In this document: piece after piece, positions 9,201-18,800 of the stretch
How the letters are laid out: every line of letters begins with the position of its first letter
How positions within the stretch are numbered: position 1 is the first letter of the stretch
Assembly (NCBI RefSeq): GCF_018613605.1
Contig: NZ_JAGGPU010000001.1
Location: forward strand, 248,001-312,000
From: Pedobacter sp. ISL-64
GTDB lineage: Bacteria; Bacteroidota; Bacteroidia; Sphingobacteriales; Sphingobacteriaceae
Length of the DNA stretch: 64,000 nt
Reading direction: 5' to 3'
The notes under the pieces: generated by a model
What the model saw: only the letters and a program-made list of their open reading frames with translations
Database searches by the model: none
Told to the model about the DNA's origin: nothing
Program-made: the position numbers and the translations under genes

Positions 9201-11594
9201 GCTAAAATTTTATATCCGGGTAAAGAGGATTTTACCCCTCAGAAACGCCAGCGGATTTTTGGGGATATCAAGAACAATGATTGGGACTGTGTGATTCTCA
9301 CCCATGACCAGTTTGGTATGATTCCTCAGTCGCCGGAAATGCAAAAGGAAATTCTGGAAGCAGAACTGCAAAGTGTTGAAGAAAACTTAAGTGCTTTAGA
9401 GTCGCAGGGTAAAGAAATTTCAAGAGCGATGCTTAAAGGGGTTATTGTGCGAAAGAAGAATCTGGAAGTTAAACTTAAAACGCTTGAACACGATATTGAG
9501 AACCGAAAGGATGATGTGGTTGACTTTAAAATGATGGGTATCGATCATCTGCTTGTGGATGAGAGCCACAAGTTTAAAAACCTGATGTTTAATACCAGGC
9601 ATGAAAGGGTATCGGGCTTAGGAAATATGCAGGGAAGTCAAAAAGCAATGAACCTTTTGTTTGCCCTGCGAACGATTCAGGAGCGGACGGGAAAAGATCT
9701 TGGGGCCACTTTTCTTTCCGGAACCACGATTAGTAATTCGCTAACAGAACTTTATCTGTTATTTAAATATTTACGGCCAAAGGCGATGGAAAAACAGGGC
9801 ATTACTTGTTTTGATGCATGGGCGGCCATTTATGCAAGAAAAACATCGGATTATGAGTTTTCTGTAGCCAATAATATTGTACAGAAAGAGCGGTTCCGCT
9901 ACTTTATCAAAGTGCCGGAACTTGCGCAGTTTTATTCGGAGATCACCGATTACCGAACGGCAAAGGATATTGGGATTGACCGCCCTGAAAAAAACGAAAT
10001 TTTCTATAACATTCCGCCGACACCTGATCAGGAAATCTTCATTAAAAAGCTGATGCAGTTTGCTAAAACGGGAGATGCTACGATTCTTGGCCGGGAGCCG
10101 TTATCAAAATCGGAAGAAAAGGCCAAAATGCTGATCGCCACCGACTATGCACGGAAGATGTCTCTGGATATGAGGTTAATCAGTTCAATATACCAGGATC
10201 ATCCTGATAACAAAGCTTCTCATTGTGCCTCCAATATTGCAAAGTATTACAAAAAGTATAATGCTCAGAAAGGTACGCAGTTCGTGTTTTCAGATTTAGG
10301 TACCTACAAACCGGGTGAATGGAATATTTATTCTGAGATCAGAAGAAAGCTTGTTAATGAATATGATATTCCTGCTCATGAGATTCGCTTTATTCAGGAG
10401 GCGAAGAATGACAAAATGCGAAAGGAATTTATCGCGGCTATGAATGAAGGGCGCATCAGGGTGATGATCGGGTCTACTGAAATGCTAGGTACCGCAGTAA
10501 ACGGGCAGGAGCGTGCTGTAGCCGTCCATGATCTCGACACCCCCTGGCGGCCGAGCGATCTTGAACAACGTCATGGCAGGGCGGTGAGAAAAGGTAACAG
10601 GGTTGCTAAACACTTTGCTGGTAATATCGTGGACATTCTTATCTATGCTGTTGAAAAATCTCTGGACAGTTATAAGTTTAATCTGTTATTTAACAAGCAA
10701 CTTTTTATAGACCAGCTCAAAAACAATAATTTGGGAAAACGGACTATAGACGAAGGAGGTATGGATGAAAAGTCGGGAATGAATTATTCTGAATATGTAG
10801 CCATACTTTCTGGCAATACTGATTTATTGGATAAAGCTAAGCTAGAGAAAAAAATAGGAGGGCTTGAAAGTGAGCGGCAGGCTTTTATCCGGTCGAAATT
10901 TAACTCAAAATATAAATTGAATGAGAACAACACGACTTTGGCAGAATCAAGGTCCAGACTGGAAAGGTTTAGCCTTGATTGGGATAATTTGCAAAAGAGG
11001 ATACAAAGGGATAAGGAGGGTATAATTGTAAATCCTGTTCAACTAGTTGGTCTGGCATCGAGTACGGATGTTAAAGAGATTGGTGCTAAACTTAAGTTTA
11101 TCTCCGAAAAAGCCAGAACAGAAGGGCAATATGAGGAAATTGGTACGTTGTATGGCTTTTCCTTACTGGTTAAAACCGAGGCTTCAGAAAAGGAAGGCAT
11201 TACTATTAAGCAGAACCGTTTCTTTGTGATGGGAGAGAGTAACCTGAAATACTCTTACAATAATGGACAGATGGCGGGCGATTCAAAACTGGCAGCATTG
11301 AATTTTCTAAACGCACTAGATAAAATACCGGGTCTGATGGAGCAGGAAAAGACTAAAATTTCGGGATTGGAAAAAGATCTCACCGTCCTGGAAGATATCG
11401 TTAATTCCAATTGGAATAAAGAAGTTCAGCTTGGTAATTTAAAGACTGAACTTGCCGCGATAGACCGTAAGATTTTGTTATCTATCGTATCTGAAAAGGA
11501 AAAAGAGCAGCAACAAAACCAGGTGCCTGCATCATCTGAAGAAGCTCTCAGCACACAAACAGGTGGCACCCTGGCAGTCCGGGTTAAGTTTTAA
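6246..11594 (+). CDS. Giant N6-adenine methylase/SF2 helicase fusion
   Basis: This protein of about 1782 aa combines an adenine methyltransferase-like domain with an SNF2/DEAD-type helicase. Motif I is [13 protein letters not shown] (about 128) and the catalytic-type motif is SNIPFGD (about 194), a variant of NPPY/F. After a linker of about 500 aa come Walker A HEVGAGKT (about 936), DESH (about 1103), motif [12 protein letters not shown], and motif [13 protein letters not shown] (about 1441). The last 250 residues are coiled-coil-rich. Such proteins are hallmarks of Bacteroidota ICEs, and protection of incoming DNA or remodelling is the suggested role. I prefer ATG 6246, which follows GGAG, over the in-frame TTG at 6237. 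The gene overlaps DUF1896. A tyrosine or phenylalanine is absent from the NIPFG motif position that usually reads PPY/F, so methylation activity is uncertain. Confidence 0.85.
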   Translation: MGFNKKKHLRQNIEALKVVFQLEQKKRQATESEREILLRYSGFGGLKFILNPFEHEIDINHWRKTEHDLFPITQQLHQVLKSNASDEKQYRRYVESMRSSILSAFYTPPIIIDAIAQSLDNSGIAIQKFLEPSAGIGSFLQSFAHHGLPQVTAYEKDLLTGKVLQQLYPDYNIENTGFEEIEESEKRSFDVVASNIPFGDISVFDLSYSRGKDDARILAARSIHNYFFLKGSDMLREGGLLAFITSQGVLNSPKNETIRRALMKDNNLVSVIRLPNNLFTDYAGTEVGSDLIVLQKNSIKQGITVAEELFCQSCLTEFNTPGNAFFQDNSRIIHTSQVVGTDPYGQSALIYLHENGAEGISSDLQKMLREDFAKFLDIQLYKSERSNEPLIDPNITPKVLPSVIQNPILELKVAEIQTTSPTGQEVQLSLFDLFEPSIQAPLQTSKKINKKQNKKRAAPVHGDLFGDVAVQTSIEPDYIPVFKGKENVIGDLFNQGVNDDANTLTPLVPSPYNGELESFYRNDCLVSDRGLVGYLKDFKSNKNTAVFHPLSLPSLQKSRAEAYILLRDTYINLYEKEAQNHVEFGAERKALNQHYDAFVKKFGSINSAENIKLIKTDSAGKEIPYLEQVVGGVIHKADIFHHPVSFSTTALATDNADEALAASLNRYGKVNLGYMSQISGLGNEELKTMLQGRILFNPIENDFEISERFISGNVVEKIKDIEQYLLSNPDDKEAKRSLEALEAAVPRRIEFEELDFNLGERWIPTDIYKRFASHLFDTDVRIYYSENTDDFSINCDKKNILITEKHAIKSESRTYDGISLLKHALVNTTPDITKTIHVGDQEMKVRDMEAIQMANTKIDEIRKAFTDWLYDQNEDFRTALTDKYNDTFNCFVRPQYDGSHQDFPGLDRRALGIEDLYGSQKDAVWMIKLNGGAICDHEVGAGKTLIMCCAAQEMKRLGMAHKPMILGLKANVHEIAETYRKAYPYAKILYPGKEDFTPQKRQRIFGDIKNNDWDCVILTHDQFGMIPQSPEMQKEILEAELQSVEENLSALESQGKEISRAMLKGVIVRKKNLEVKLKTLEHDIENRKDDVVDFKMMGIDHLLVDESHKFKNLMFNTRHERVSGLGNMQGSQKAMNLLFALRTIQERTGKDLGATFLSGTTISNSLTELYLLFKYLRPKAMEKQGITCFDAWAAIYARKTSDYEFSVANNIVQKERFRYFIKVPELAQFYSEITDYRTAKDIGIDRPEKNEIFYNIPPTPDQEIFIKKLMQFAKTGDATILGREPLSKSEEKAKMLIATDYARKMSLDMRLISSIYQDHPDNKASHCASNIAKYYKKYNAQKGTQFVFSDLGTYKPGEWNIYSEIRRKLVNEYDIPAHEIRFIQEAKNDKMRKEFIAAMNEGRIRVMIGSTEMLGTAVNGQERAVAVHDLDTPWRPSDLEQRHGRAVRKGNRVAKHFAGNIVDILIYAVEKSLDSYKFNLLFNKQLFIDQLKNNNLGKRTIDEGGMDEKSGMNYSEYVAILSGNTDLLDKAKLEKKIGGLESERQAFIRSKFNSKYKLNENNTTLAESRSRLERFSLDWDNLQKRIQRDKEGIIVNPVQLVGLASSTDVKEIGAKLKFISEKARTEGQYEEIGTLYGFSLLVKTEASEKEGITIKQNRFFVMGESNLKYSYNNGQMAGDSKLAALNFLNALDKIPGLMEQEKTKISGLEKDLTVLEDIVNSNWNKEVQLGNLKTELAAIDRKILLSIVSEKEKEQQQNQVPASSEEALSTQTGGTLAVRVKF

Positions 11595-11640
11595 TCAGAT
11601 GGAACCGCAAATTAAGCAATAAGTAACTATTGATTAATCG

Positions 11641-11682
11641 ATGAAAAAAGTAGAAATTGCAGTATTAAGCCTAACAAAATGA
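11641..11682 (+). CDS. Possible 13-aa leader peptide overlapping tetR start
   Basis: The short ORF MKKVEIAVLSLTK ends with TGA inside the ATGA that contains the ATG of the TetR gene. This arrangement would allow translational coupling or leader control of the regulator. The peptide carries no recognisable attenuation codons. With an ORF this short, chance is a real alternative. Confidence 0.25.
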   Translation: MKKVEIAVLSLTK

Positions 11683-12311
11683 CCAGAAAGATTACAAGCG
11701 GCCCAATCAGGGATAAGGAAAGAACTAAAAATAAACTTTTGAATGCGGTAGGAGCGATCCTGAAGAAAGATGGTTTTACAGGTTTAAATGTCAGCAGGAT
11801 AGCTGCAAAAGCAAATCTTAACCGCAAGCTTATTTACGAGTATTTCGGGAGTATGGAGGGTTTGGTAAAAGAATATCTTAACAGCCGTGATTATTATACT
11901 GTTAACATCGAGCAGACAGAGGAGTTTGTGGAAAAAAGCAGAAGTGATCACGGAAAAGAGATGTTATGTGATTTATTGGAGAACCAGCTTAATACCCTTG
12001 TGGTCAATGAGGAATTGCGCAGCATCATAAGCTGGGGAATAAGTGAAAGTTCAACCTCTCTGAAAGAACTAAACGAGAAGCGTGAATTTTTAGGTGAGCA
12101 GTTTTTTGCCGGGATTACCGACGAGTATTTTAAAAATAAAGATAAAAATATCAGACCTGTTACAGCTCTTCTTATTGGGGGGATTTATTATATGGCTTTA
12201 ATTGCCCATACCAACGATGGTCTTCTTTGCGGAATTGATATCAGAAAAATAGAAGCACAGGAGGAAATAAAGAAGACCTTAAGACAAATTATTGATTGGG
12301 CATACTTGTAG
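11679..12311 (+). CDS. TetR/AcrR family transcriptional regulator
   Basis: This 210-aa protein has an N-terminal TetR helix-turn-helix (about residues 15-60: LLNAVGAILKKDGFTGLNVS, then RIAAKANLNRKLIYEYFGS) and an all-helical C-terminal ligand/dimer domain. The DNA-recognition helix NLNRKLIYEYFGS fits the family well. No efflux or enzyme gene lies next to it: upstream is the methylase-helicase (84 bp gap) and downstream is the convergent coupling-protein gene. It probably controls ICE genes, but targets cannot be read from the sequence. A 13-aa ORF overlaps its start codon. Confidence 0.85.
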   Translation: MTRKITSGPIRDKERTKNKLLNAVGAILKKDGFTGLNVSRIAAKANLNRKLIYEYFGSMEGLVKEYLNSRDYYTVNIEQTEEFVEKSRSDHGKEMLCDLLENQLNTLVVNEELRSIISWGISESSTSLKELNEKREFLGEQFFAGITDEYFKNKDKNIRPVTALLIGGIYYMALIAHTNDGLLCGIDIRKIEAQEEIKKTLRQIIDWAYL

Positions 12312-12414
12312 TGGATTTTCTTTATGAGGTTATTTTATACTATCATGTAAGGCGTTTCTCACTTACCTGATGGTCTATAAACAAGAAAATGAAACCTAAG
12401 AAAACGAAATATTA

Positions 12415-12444
12415 GATGGTGACTACCTTGTAATGGTCACCATC
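12415..12444. terminator. Hairpin between convergent tetR and mobC
   Basis: The perfect 9-bp inverted repeat GATGGTGAC/GTCACCATC has a 12-nt loop and lies in the 250-bp gap between the 3' ends of tetR and mobC. No long T-run follows on either strand, so termination is inferred from position and stem. The rest of the gap holds no feature I can support. Confidence 0.5.
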
Positions 12445-12564
12445 ATATTTAATAAAATATTACTATATCCAGAACATTCTTTGCTAAAAATCTTGCTTTG
12501 TTTTTGGATAAAACTATCATTCCTAATTTATTTATTCGCCGTTGGAAGATTACAGGAGATTTGC

Positions 12565-14559
12565 TTACTGCAAGAGATGTTGCAGGTCGGGATCATTTTT
12601 TATCCTTTCCATTTCATCGGTAATGATCTCCACGATATCCAGTTTGATCTGCTTGTAATTAGCCTCAATTGTGTCTTTCATGGTATCTTCTCCCTGCTCG
12701 TTTTTGAAGGATAGGATCTGGGGAATTTTTTTGTAGTTTTTTGTATCCTGCGCCACTTTTTCATTATCTACCACAATTTCCGCATGAAAGATTTTCTGCT
12801 CAATCCGTTCGTCGAAATTATCTGATACAGCGCCCACAAATATACCTTGAGTCAGTGTTGAAATCTTGGAGGCCGGTATCAAACTATCGAGCTGTGTTGA
12901 GATCGAGGTGGATTTATCGTTTCGATTGATACTCAGACTTTGACGTTTTTGAAGTACTTTTCCGAAGCGTTCAGATAAGCTTTTAGCAGTTTCGCCAACT
13001 ACCTGACCGCTGAAAATATTTCCAACCGTATTCTGTATTACTTTGGCTTCTTTATCGCCATAATCACGTATTAACTGCGAAAAATCTTGAAACCCCAATG
13101 TAATTGCAACTTTATTGCTTCTGGCTGTTGCGATGAGTTGGTCCAGGCCCCTAAAATAAATTGTGGGTAGCTCATCAATAATGACTGAGCTTTTCAGCTG
13201 CCCTTTCTTGTTAATTAATTTTACAATTCTGGAATTGTATAAGCCCAATGCAGCGGAATAGATATTCTGACGATCGGGGTTGTTTCCGACACAAAGGATC
13301 TTTGGCTCTTTGGGATTGTTGATATCTAACGAAAAATCATCTCCTGTCATTACCCAGTATAACTGCGGTGAGATCATTCTCGATAATGGAATTTTTGCTG
13401 AAGCAATCTGTCCCTGTAATTGATCCTGTGCCCCTCCCTGCCATGCATCCATAAAAGGTGATAGGTAATTTTCCAGGTCAGGATAGGAAGTAAGAATTGT
13501 AAATACATCTGAGTATTTTTTGTTCAACAATTCAATGGCGTGGGGGAAAGTGCAGTACCTGCCATTATCATAGATTTTAAGAAACCAGATAATAGCTGCC
13601 AAAAGAATTATTGGAGACTCGACAAAGAAATCACCTTGTTTCTGGATCCAGCTTCTGTTAAGATTAAGCATGATGGTATATGCTGATTCATAGGCATCAG
13701 AAATATCAGTCATAAAGGAAGGATTAATAGGATTGCAGCGGTGGCTTCTGCTTGGATCATCGAAATTGATCACATAAAATTTTGGCTTTACCTCATATTT
13801 ATCTGCGTGCTTTAAAAGATGGTTGTAAGCAATGGTGGAAAGATCGTCGAACTTGAAATCGTAGATATACATGGAAAATCCCTTTTCGATGTGTTGCTTA
13901 ATATAGTTGTTGACTATAGCATATGATTTTCCAGAGCCAGGGGTTCCCAGTACAATTGTGGCCCTAAAAACATTCACTACGTTAACCCAGCCATCGTTCC
14001 ATTTCTTATTGTAGTAGAATTTGGTGGGCAGGTTGACAGAGTATTCATTTTCCATCAACTTGGTTTCCTGCATGAAGCTTTCGTTTTCTGTATTAAAGAC
14101 ATCATCCATGAGATTATCTTTCAGCAGGCGGCTCATCCAGACCCCAGCCATGAGCAGCGAGATATATCCTGCCATGAGCGTTAGGGCATAAAAGAAAGCT
14201 GCAGCCTGAGCTGTAAGTTTGAGTAGTGGGGTATTAAGAAAAAAAAGAATAAAACCTACCACTAGCGCAGTATGGATTTTTTTCCAGGTGATCTTTTCAT
14301 TTTTTGCCCCTTTGGTTCCCAGGCAACTCAAGGCGAGCAGCAAGATTGAAAAAGTCTTGGTATAGAGTGGGTGCGAAAATAATCCTGCTGTTTTCTGAAA
14401 GTTTCCCAGGATTTTATTGATCAGGTCAAGGTTCCAGTGCTGTTGAAGGAAAAATCCATAGCAATACCAATAAAGGTGTATGAGTAATATAAGTATGCTT
14501 ACTGCCCGCATAAATCCCATGATTTTAGCCAGACCTCTTAAATCGTCTTCTCCCTGCAT
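12565..14559 (-). CDS. mobC: Type IV coupling protein (VirD4/TraG-like) MobC
   Basis: This 664-aa coupling ATPase would bring the relaxase-DNA complex to the mating pore. The N-terminus carries a YWFCY-type motif (HLYWYCYGFFL, about residues 28-38) and several membrane segments up to about residue 135. Walker A is LGTPGSGKSYAIV (about 205) and Walker B is SVIIDELPT (about 460), followed by ATARSNKVAITLGFQDFSQL, typical of VirD4/TraD. The short C-terminus is acidic. In related ICEs mobC lies directly after mobB; here about 9.5 kb of cargo separates them. It converges on tetR. Confidence 0.92.
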   Translation of the reverse strand: MQGEDDLRGLAKIMGFMRAVSILILLIHLYWYCYGFFLQQHWNLDLINKILGNFQKTAGLFSHPLYTKTFSILLLALSCLGTKGAKNEKITWKKIHTALVVGFILFFLNTPLLKLTAQAAAFFYALTLMAGYISLLMAGVWMSRLLKDNLMDDVFNTENESFMQETKLMENEYSVNLPTKFYYNKKWNDGWVNVVNVFRATIVLGTPGSGKSYAIVNNYIKQHIEKGFSMYIYDFKFDDLSTIAYNHLLKHADKYEVKPKFYVINFDDPSRSHRCNPINPSFMTDISDAYESAYTIMLNLNRSWIQKQGDFFVESPIILLAAIIWFLKIYDNGRYCTFPHAIELLNKKYSDVFTILTSYPDLENYLSPFMDAWQGGAQDQLQGQIASAKIPLSRMISPQLYWVMTGDDFSLDINNPKEPKILCVGNNPDRQNIYSAALGLYNSRIVKLINKKGQLKSSVIIDELPTIYFRGLDQLIATARSNKVAITLGFQDFSQLIRDYGDKEAKVIQNTVGNIFSGQVVGETAKSLSERFGKVLQKRQSLSINRNDKSTSISTQLDSLIPASKISTLTQGIFVGAVSDNFDERIEQKIFHAEIVVDNEKVAQDTKNYKKIPQILSFKNEQGEDTMKDTIEANYKQIKLDIVEIITDEMERIKNDPDLQHLLQ

Positions 14560-14735
14560 TTTGTTATTTTAATGTTAGGAGGTTCAAGCTAAATCAAAAT
14601 GCAATTATGTACTATAAACTGGCACCCGTTGGCGCTTCTTAGCGCCAGATGACACTAAGATCCTAAGCCTGCACGGTGTCGGATAGAATTGACCTTGAGC
14701 TAATGCATTGTTAATACCATTGATTATCACGGTGA
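14560..14735. other. Upstream region of mobC with short hairpin
   Basis: This intergenic stretch holds the mobC 5' flank. A hairpin, TGGCGC/GCGCCA with loop TTCTTA, lies at 14630-14647. The stretch marks the junction between the mob block and the cargo insertion. No repeat that could be the insertion boundary was recognised. Confidence 0.35.
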
Positions 14736-15110
14736 TTATTTGTTTTGTATTTTACCTATAGCTGCTGCAATAAGTTGAGCTACTTCTTTAGCATGCGAGA
14801 TGTAAGCCGAATGGCTGACTCCTGCCATCTCTACCATATGGCTTTTTGCTCATTTGGCACATACCTTTTCCAGGTGCGGATTGATGCGCCAGTCAGACTT
14901 AGCTGCAATGTGCCAGCTTGGCTTTGTTTTCTAGGCAGGATTGCGGATAACGGCATGAAATACTGAATCTACTGTGGGGGTTTGAGAATTTGTCATAAAA
15001 TCGGCCTATCAGCGGCATTCTGCCGGTTCTTCACCGGAGATACAGCGCATAGCATGGGTCGCGGGAACGGCATCAAACAACATTACTGTGTAGTCTTATA
15101 AAGTCAAATG
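14736..15110 (-). pseudogene. Decayed alpha/beta-hydrolase C-terminus
   Basis: Read on the minus strand in one frame, 15005 to 14736 gives ADFMTNSQTPTVDSVF, then stop (at a position usually Trp), then KTKPSWHIAAKSDWRINPHL, then EKVCAK-stop-AKSHMVEMAG, then VSHSAYISHAKEVAQLI and a C-terminal AAAIGK stretch. This follows the C-terminal third of alpha/beta hydrolases of the haloperoxidase-like group, including the catalytic His region (GVSHSAYISHP-type). At least two in-frame stops and no N-terminal catalytic Ser part mean it is a remnant. The boundary upstream of 15005 is uncertain; the same frame continues to about 15110 with two more stops. It is debris at the edge of the cargo insert. Confidence 0.65.
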
Positions 15111-15330
15111 TATTCCGAAAAGAGATGGCTAACAAGTGGAGACGAAATGTGAAATGTTGATTAAAAACCAATCTAACTCCAAAAAGGTGGTTTTGTGTAA
15201 TAAACTCAGTAGTTGGTGTAATAAAATTTCAATGCGTTCGTGATTGACCAATTTTAATGTAAGTAAAATCAGACAGGTCAATTTATGGCATGCCATTTTA
15301 CAGATAAGGTCCTCTCTCTAAATTAACGCT
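15111..15330 (+). promoter_or_regulatory. 5' flank of the first T9SS-tail/RHS module
   Basis: This AT-rich non-coding stretch must hold the promoter for the downstream two-gene toxin module. I see no convincing TTTG/TAnnTTTG-type Bacteroidota promoter, and no long inverted repeat comparable to those in front of the second module. Confidence 0.3.
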
Positions 15331-15789
15331 ATGAAAAGAATCTATTTTATCCTGCTCTTTACTTTTTTGGTAACAGTGTCAAATGCACAAAAACTTGCAT
15401 TCAGTTATGATGCATCTGGAAACCAGATCGAGAGACGTTGGGTCTGCATAAACTGCCCCTCTCCGCGGAGCATGGATATAGCCAAAAAAATGAACCTTGA
15501 AACCAATTCCGATCTTGAAAATGAAGGCTTAGTCAATGGGAGACAGCTTAAGGTCTTTCCCAATCCCCTTAGTGAAACACTCAATGTGGCCTGGAAAGTA
15601 CAGGAAAAGCTTTATCTGAAAAGTATAGATGTGCTTAGTATGGGCGGTAACAGGGTCTTTAGCGCCAGCTATAAATCTGATCAACGCGAAACCCAGATTT
15701 CCTTTGGCAGGCTGCCGCCCGGGACCTACCTGATGATCGCCAAATATTCTGACTCTCAAACAGAGACTATAAAACTCATCAAAATCTAA
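15331..15789 (+). CDS. Small secreted YD-motif protein with T9SS type A sorting tail
   Basis: This 152-aa protein has a Sec signal peptide (MKRIYFILLFTFLVTVSNAQ) followed at once by a single RHS/YD-like element (LAFSYDASGNQIERRW). A C-terminal Por_Secre_tail-type domain follows (about 68-152): LKVFPNPLSETLNVAW, a beta-rich middle, LPPGTYLMIAK and a final ETIKLIKI strand. The tail directs proteins across the outer membrane by T9SS; that is established for the domain family. It stands 20 bp upstream of the RHS toxin, and the same pair recurs at 42.5 kb, which argues for a joint function. A CINC pair of cysteines is present. A role as export or anchoring partner of the RHS protein is my inference. 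Confidence 0.8.
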   Translation: MKRIYFILLFTFLVTVSNAQKLAFSYDASGNQIERRWVCINCPSPRSMDIAKKMNLETNSDLENEGLVNGRQLKVFPNPLSETLNVAWKVQEKLYLKSIDVLSMGGNRVFSASYKSDQRETQISFGRLPPGTYLMIAKYSDSQTETIKLIKI

Positions 15790-15809
15790 ACTATTAACAC
15801 CTCAACCTC

Positions 15810-18800
15810 ATGAAATTCCGCTTCTCTCTATACTTCATATTATTTGTAACCAGCATGCATTTTTGCGCAGCCTTTCAAACGCCACAGGTACAGCAATTCA
15901 AAAATCCAGATACTACAAAAAGATCTATCGAAAAAATTGCCATCCCCTGTGCGGAGATCAAGATAAGCTCGGGAGCTGTTCCGTCAATCAAAAGGGATAC
16001 GCTGTTATTAAAACCTTCGGCTACAACAAACGGTACTGGACAGGCATCGAAAATGCCTGACAGCAGATCCAGTGCAACCGGAAGCAAATCAAAACTAGCT
16101 GGCAGCAGCGTACTGTCTTCAGCTTCCATTGAAGCCGGGCGTACTAAGACATTCTTAGACGTTTCTGCAACCGGAGGAGCAACTTATACAATTCCCCTCA
16201 GTCTTCCTCCAGGTCTCGGAAATGCATTACCACAGGTCTCACTATCTTATAATAGTCAGGGAAGTAACGGAAATTTAGGGATTGGCTGGAACATTTCAGG
16301 GATATCGGTAATCTCGCGCATCCCTGCGACAATATTCCACGATGGATTTGTAGGCAGCATCAACTATAATGCTGATGACCGTTTTGCAATGGATGGCCAG
16401 CGCCTGCTGCTAAAAAGCGGTATCTATGGCGCTGATGGCACAGAATACCAAACTGAAAACTATTCGAACATCAGAATATTTTCCAGGGGCGGCACAACGA
16501 CAGGCCCGGATTATTTCGAAGTATTATTCCCTGATGGTTCAAAAGCATACTATGGTATAGGCTCTGCAAAAACAGCATCTTCGTATAGTATAAGCTATTC
16601 TGAAAACCCCATCGGGGCACGTATCAATTATACCTATAGTAATCTTTTTAATAGCCTGCTAATAACCCAGATCAGCTACGGCGCTCTGGGTTCATCAGCA
16701 GGTATAAATCAAATTAATTTCAATTATGGAGCTGGCTTACGGCCGGAACAGGCTTATGCAGGAGGAGAGGCTTTCTATAATACTGGCCTTTTAAATGACA
16801 TTTCTATAATAGCTAATGGAACAGCCTACAGGAATTATCTGCTGACGTATGAGGTCGTGGCAGACGTTAACTATCAGCGTATAAGTTCGGTACAGGAGCT
16901 GAATGGAGATCAAACAAAAGCATTCGAGCCAATATATTTTACCTACGCTACAGCAGGAAATGTTATCCCTTCAAGCACTATCTCAAATTTTGGTATATCT
17001 GGAATAGATGCAAGTAATTCAGAGATCATAACAGCTGACTTTACAGGTAACGGTACTATGGATTTTTTGTTCTACAAAAAGTTCGATAAAAGTAAGTTCT
17101 ATGCATTTTTTGACGTGACAGCCAACACCTCGAGTCAACAGTTCGGTGTGATGGTGAATACGGGTCTTTTTGAACAGATTATCCCTGCCACCTGGCTTAG
17201 CCATAACGACAAACTGATGCCGCAACAAGGGATGATCGTTGTAAAGAGAAACGGTCCTAACGGATATAAATTTGAAATGTTATCTAATGGTATATCCAGC
17301 CCACTGTTGTTTCAGTATGAAAAAGTATGGGATGCCCCTTTTGCCCCGGATTATCCTTCGACTTGCGATTATCGAAACCATACCAACAATCCTTTGGAGA
17401 ATGAATTTGTCTCGGGTGATTTTAATGGTGACGGACTAACTGACTTAATTGCAATAAACTATGGCTGGGTAATAAGTGATGAATACCTCCTCGAAGAAGC
17501 TAATACCTGTATTCAAAATTATACCAATATCGGGTCATCAGCCTATTTTATTAATATGGACAGAAGACTGACCAGCAACTATATTACCAATGTTGGCACC
17601 CTCGCCCTATCCTTAGAGTACGGTATACAGAAGTTATACACAGCCGATGTGAACGGAGATGGCAAGACAGATATACTACAGGTTGCTAATGGAGTAATGT
17701 ATGTTTATTCTTTAAATTCTCAATCCAACACGTTAGAATTGCTATGGCAGAGAAATGATAGCAGAATAACGCTGAATTATCCGCTGCTTTTGGGTGATTA
17801 TAATGGTGATGGTAAAATGGATGTTATGTTTTCAACAGGAAATAATTCTCTTTTTGCCACATTTATGTCTACCGGAAAAGCTTTTATCAAGGAGGAACAG
17901 TACCATTCTTTCAGCAATACCGCTGCCTATTGGTCAAGCCCTTCTGGTGCGGGTTCGGAAGTTTTACGTCAATATTACCTTATACCTTGTGATGTAGATG
18001 GAGATGGAAAGACTGATATTATACGTGCCGAAACTGTAACTCAGAATGGGACTAATGGAGGAACGATCAACCTTAATATCCATTACAATTTGGGTATTTC
18101 TTCATTTGTCTTTGCCCCCAGCTTTACTTCAGCCTATACACAGAGCCAGTTCACTAATCTGAGGCATAACCCTATACCTATATTCCTGAACCCGAACAGA
18201 CAAAGTTTTAGGCCAGAATTTGGTTTTATAAGCGATTACACGATTTCCTTATTCCGGTTTTATAAAGATTTTAGAAAAGAAGCGCAGATCGGTACTGTTT
18301 CACAGGATGGAGTAAGCCACTCGATCACTTATAATGAACTTACGGGTGAACAAAGTACACCTGATGTACCCTTATATGAGATCAGTTATAATCAGACCTA
18401 TCCTTTTGTGGACCTGCATACGCTCCCAGGGGTGAGCGTGGTAAGCAAGATAACGCGAAACTATAACGGGGAGCAGCTGAACCAGGTATTTGGTTATGGA
18501 AAGGCCGTAACCCATATCGGCGGTCTGGGATTTATGGGCTTTAGCGAAACAATCCGTACCAACTGGCATGTAAACAGCAATGATAATAACCGTATTTTCA
18601 ATATCAGCCTCTTTGACCCGCTCTTGAGGGGGGCGCCTGTCCGTAGTTTCAGTACCAAGTCTACCTACATCAACCCGGCTATAAAAGATCTGGCGCTGAC
18701 CAGCCCTGCACCAGCGGGTGGTGTACCGGACGGTGCATCCCTCTCTGATTACATTAGCCGCTCAGACCAGGTTTATAGCACACAGCTTCTGCCCAATAAG

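Noticed and set aside
12433..12714. 93-codon ORF on the plus strand
   Set aside because: It lies mostly antisense to the end of mobC and reads through a terminator-like hairpin. There is no sign of coding.
14745..14966. 73-codon ORF on the plus strand
   Set aside because: The opposite strand holds the recognisable remains of an alpha/beta hydrolase, so this ORF is a shadow of it.
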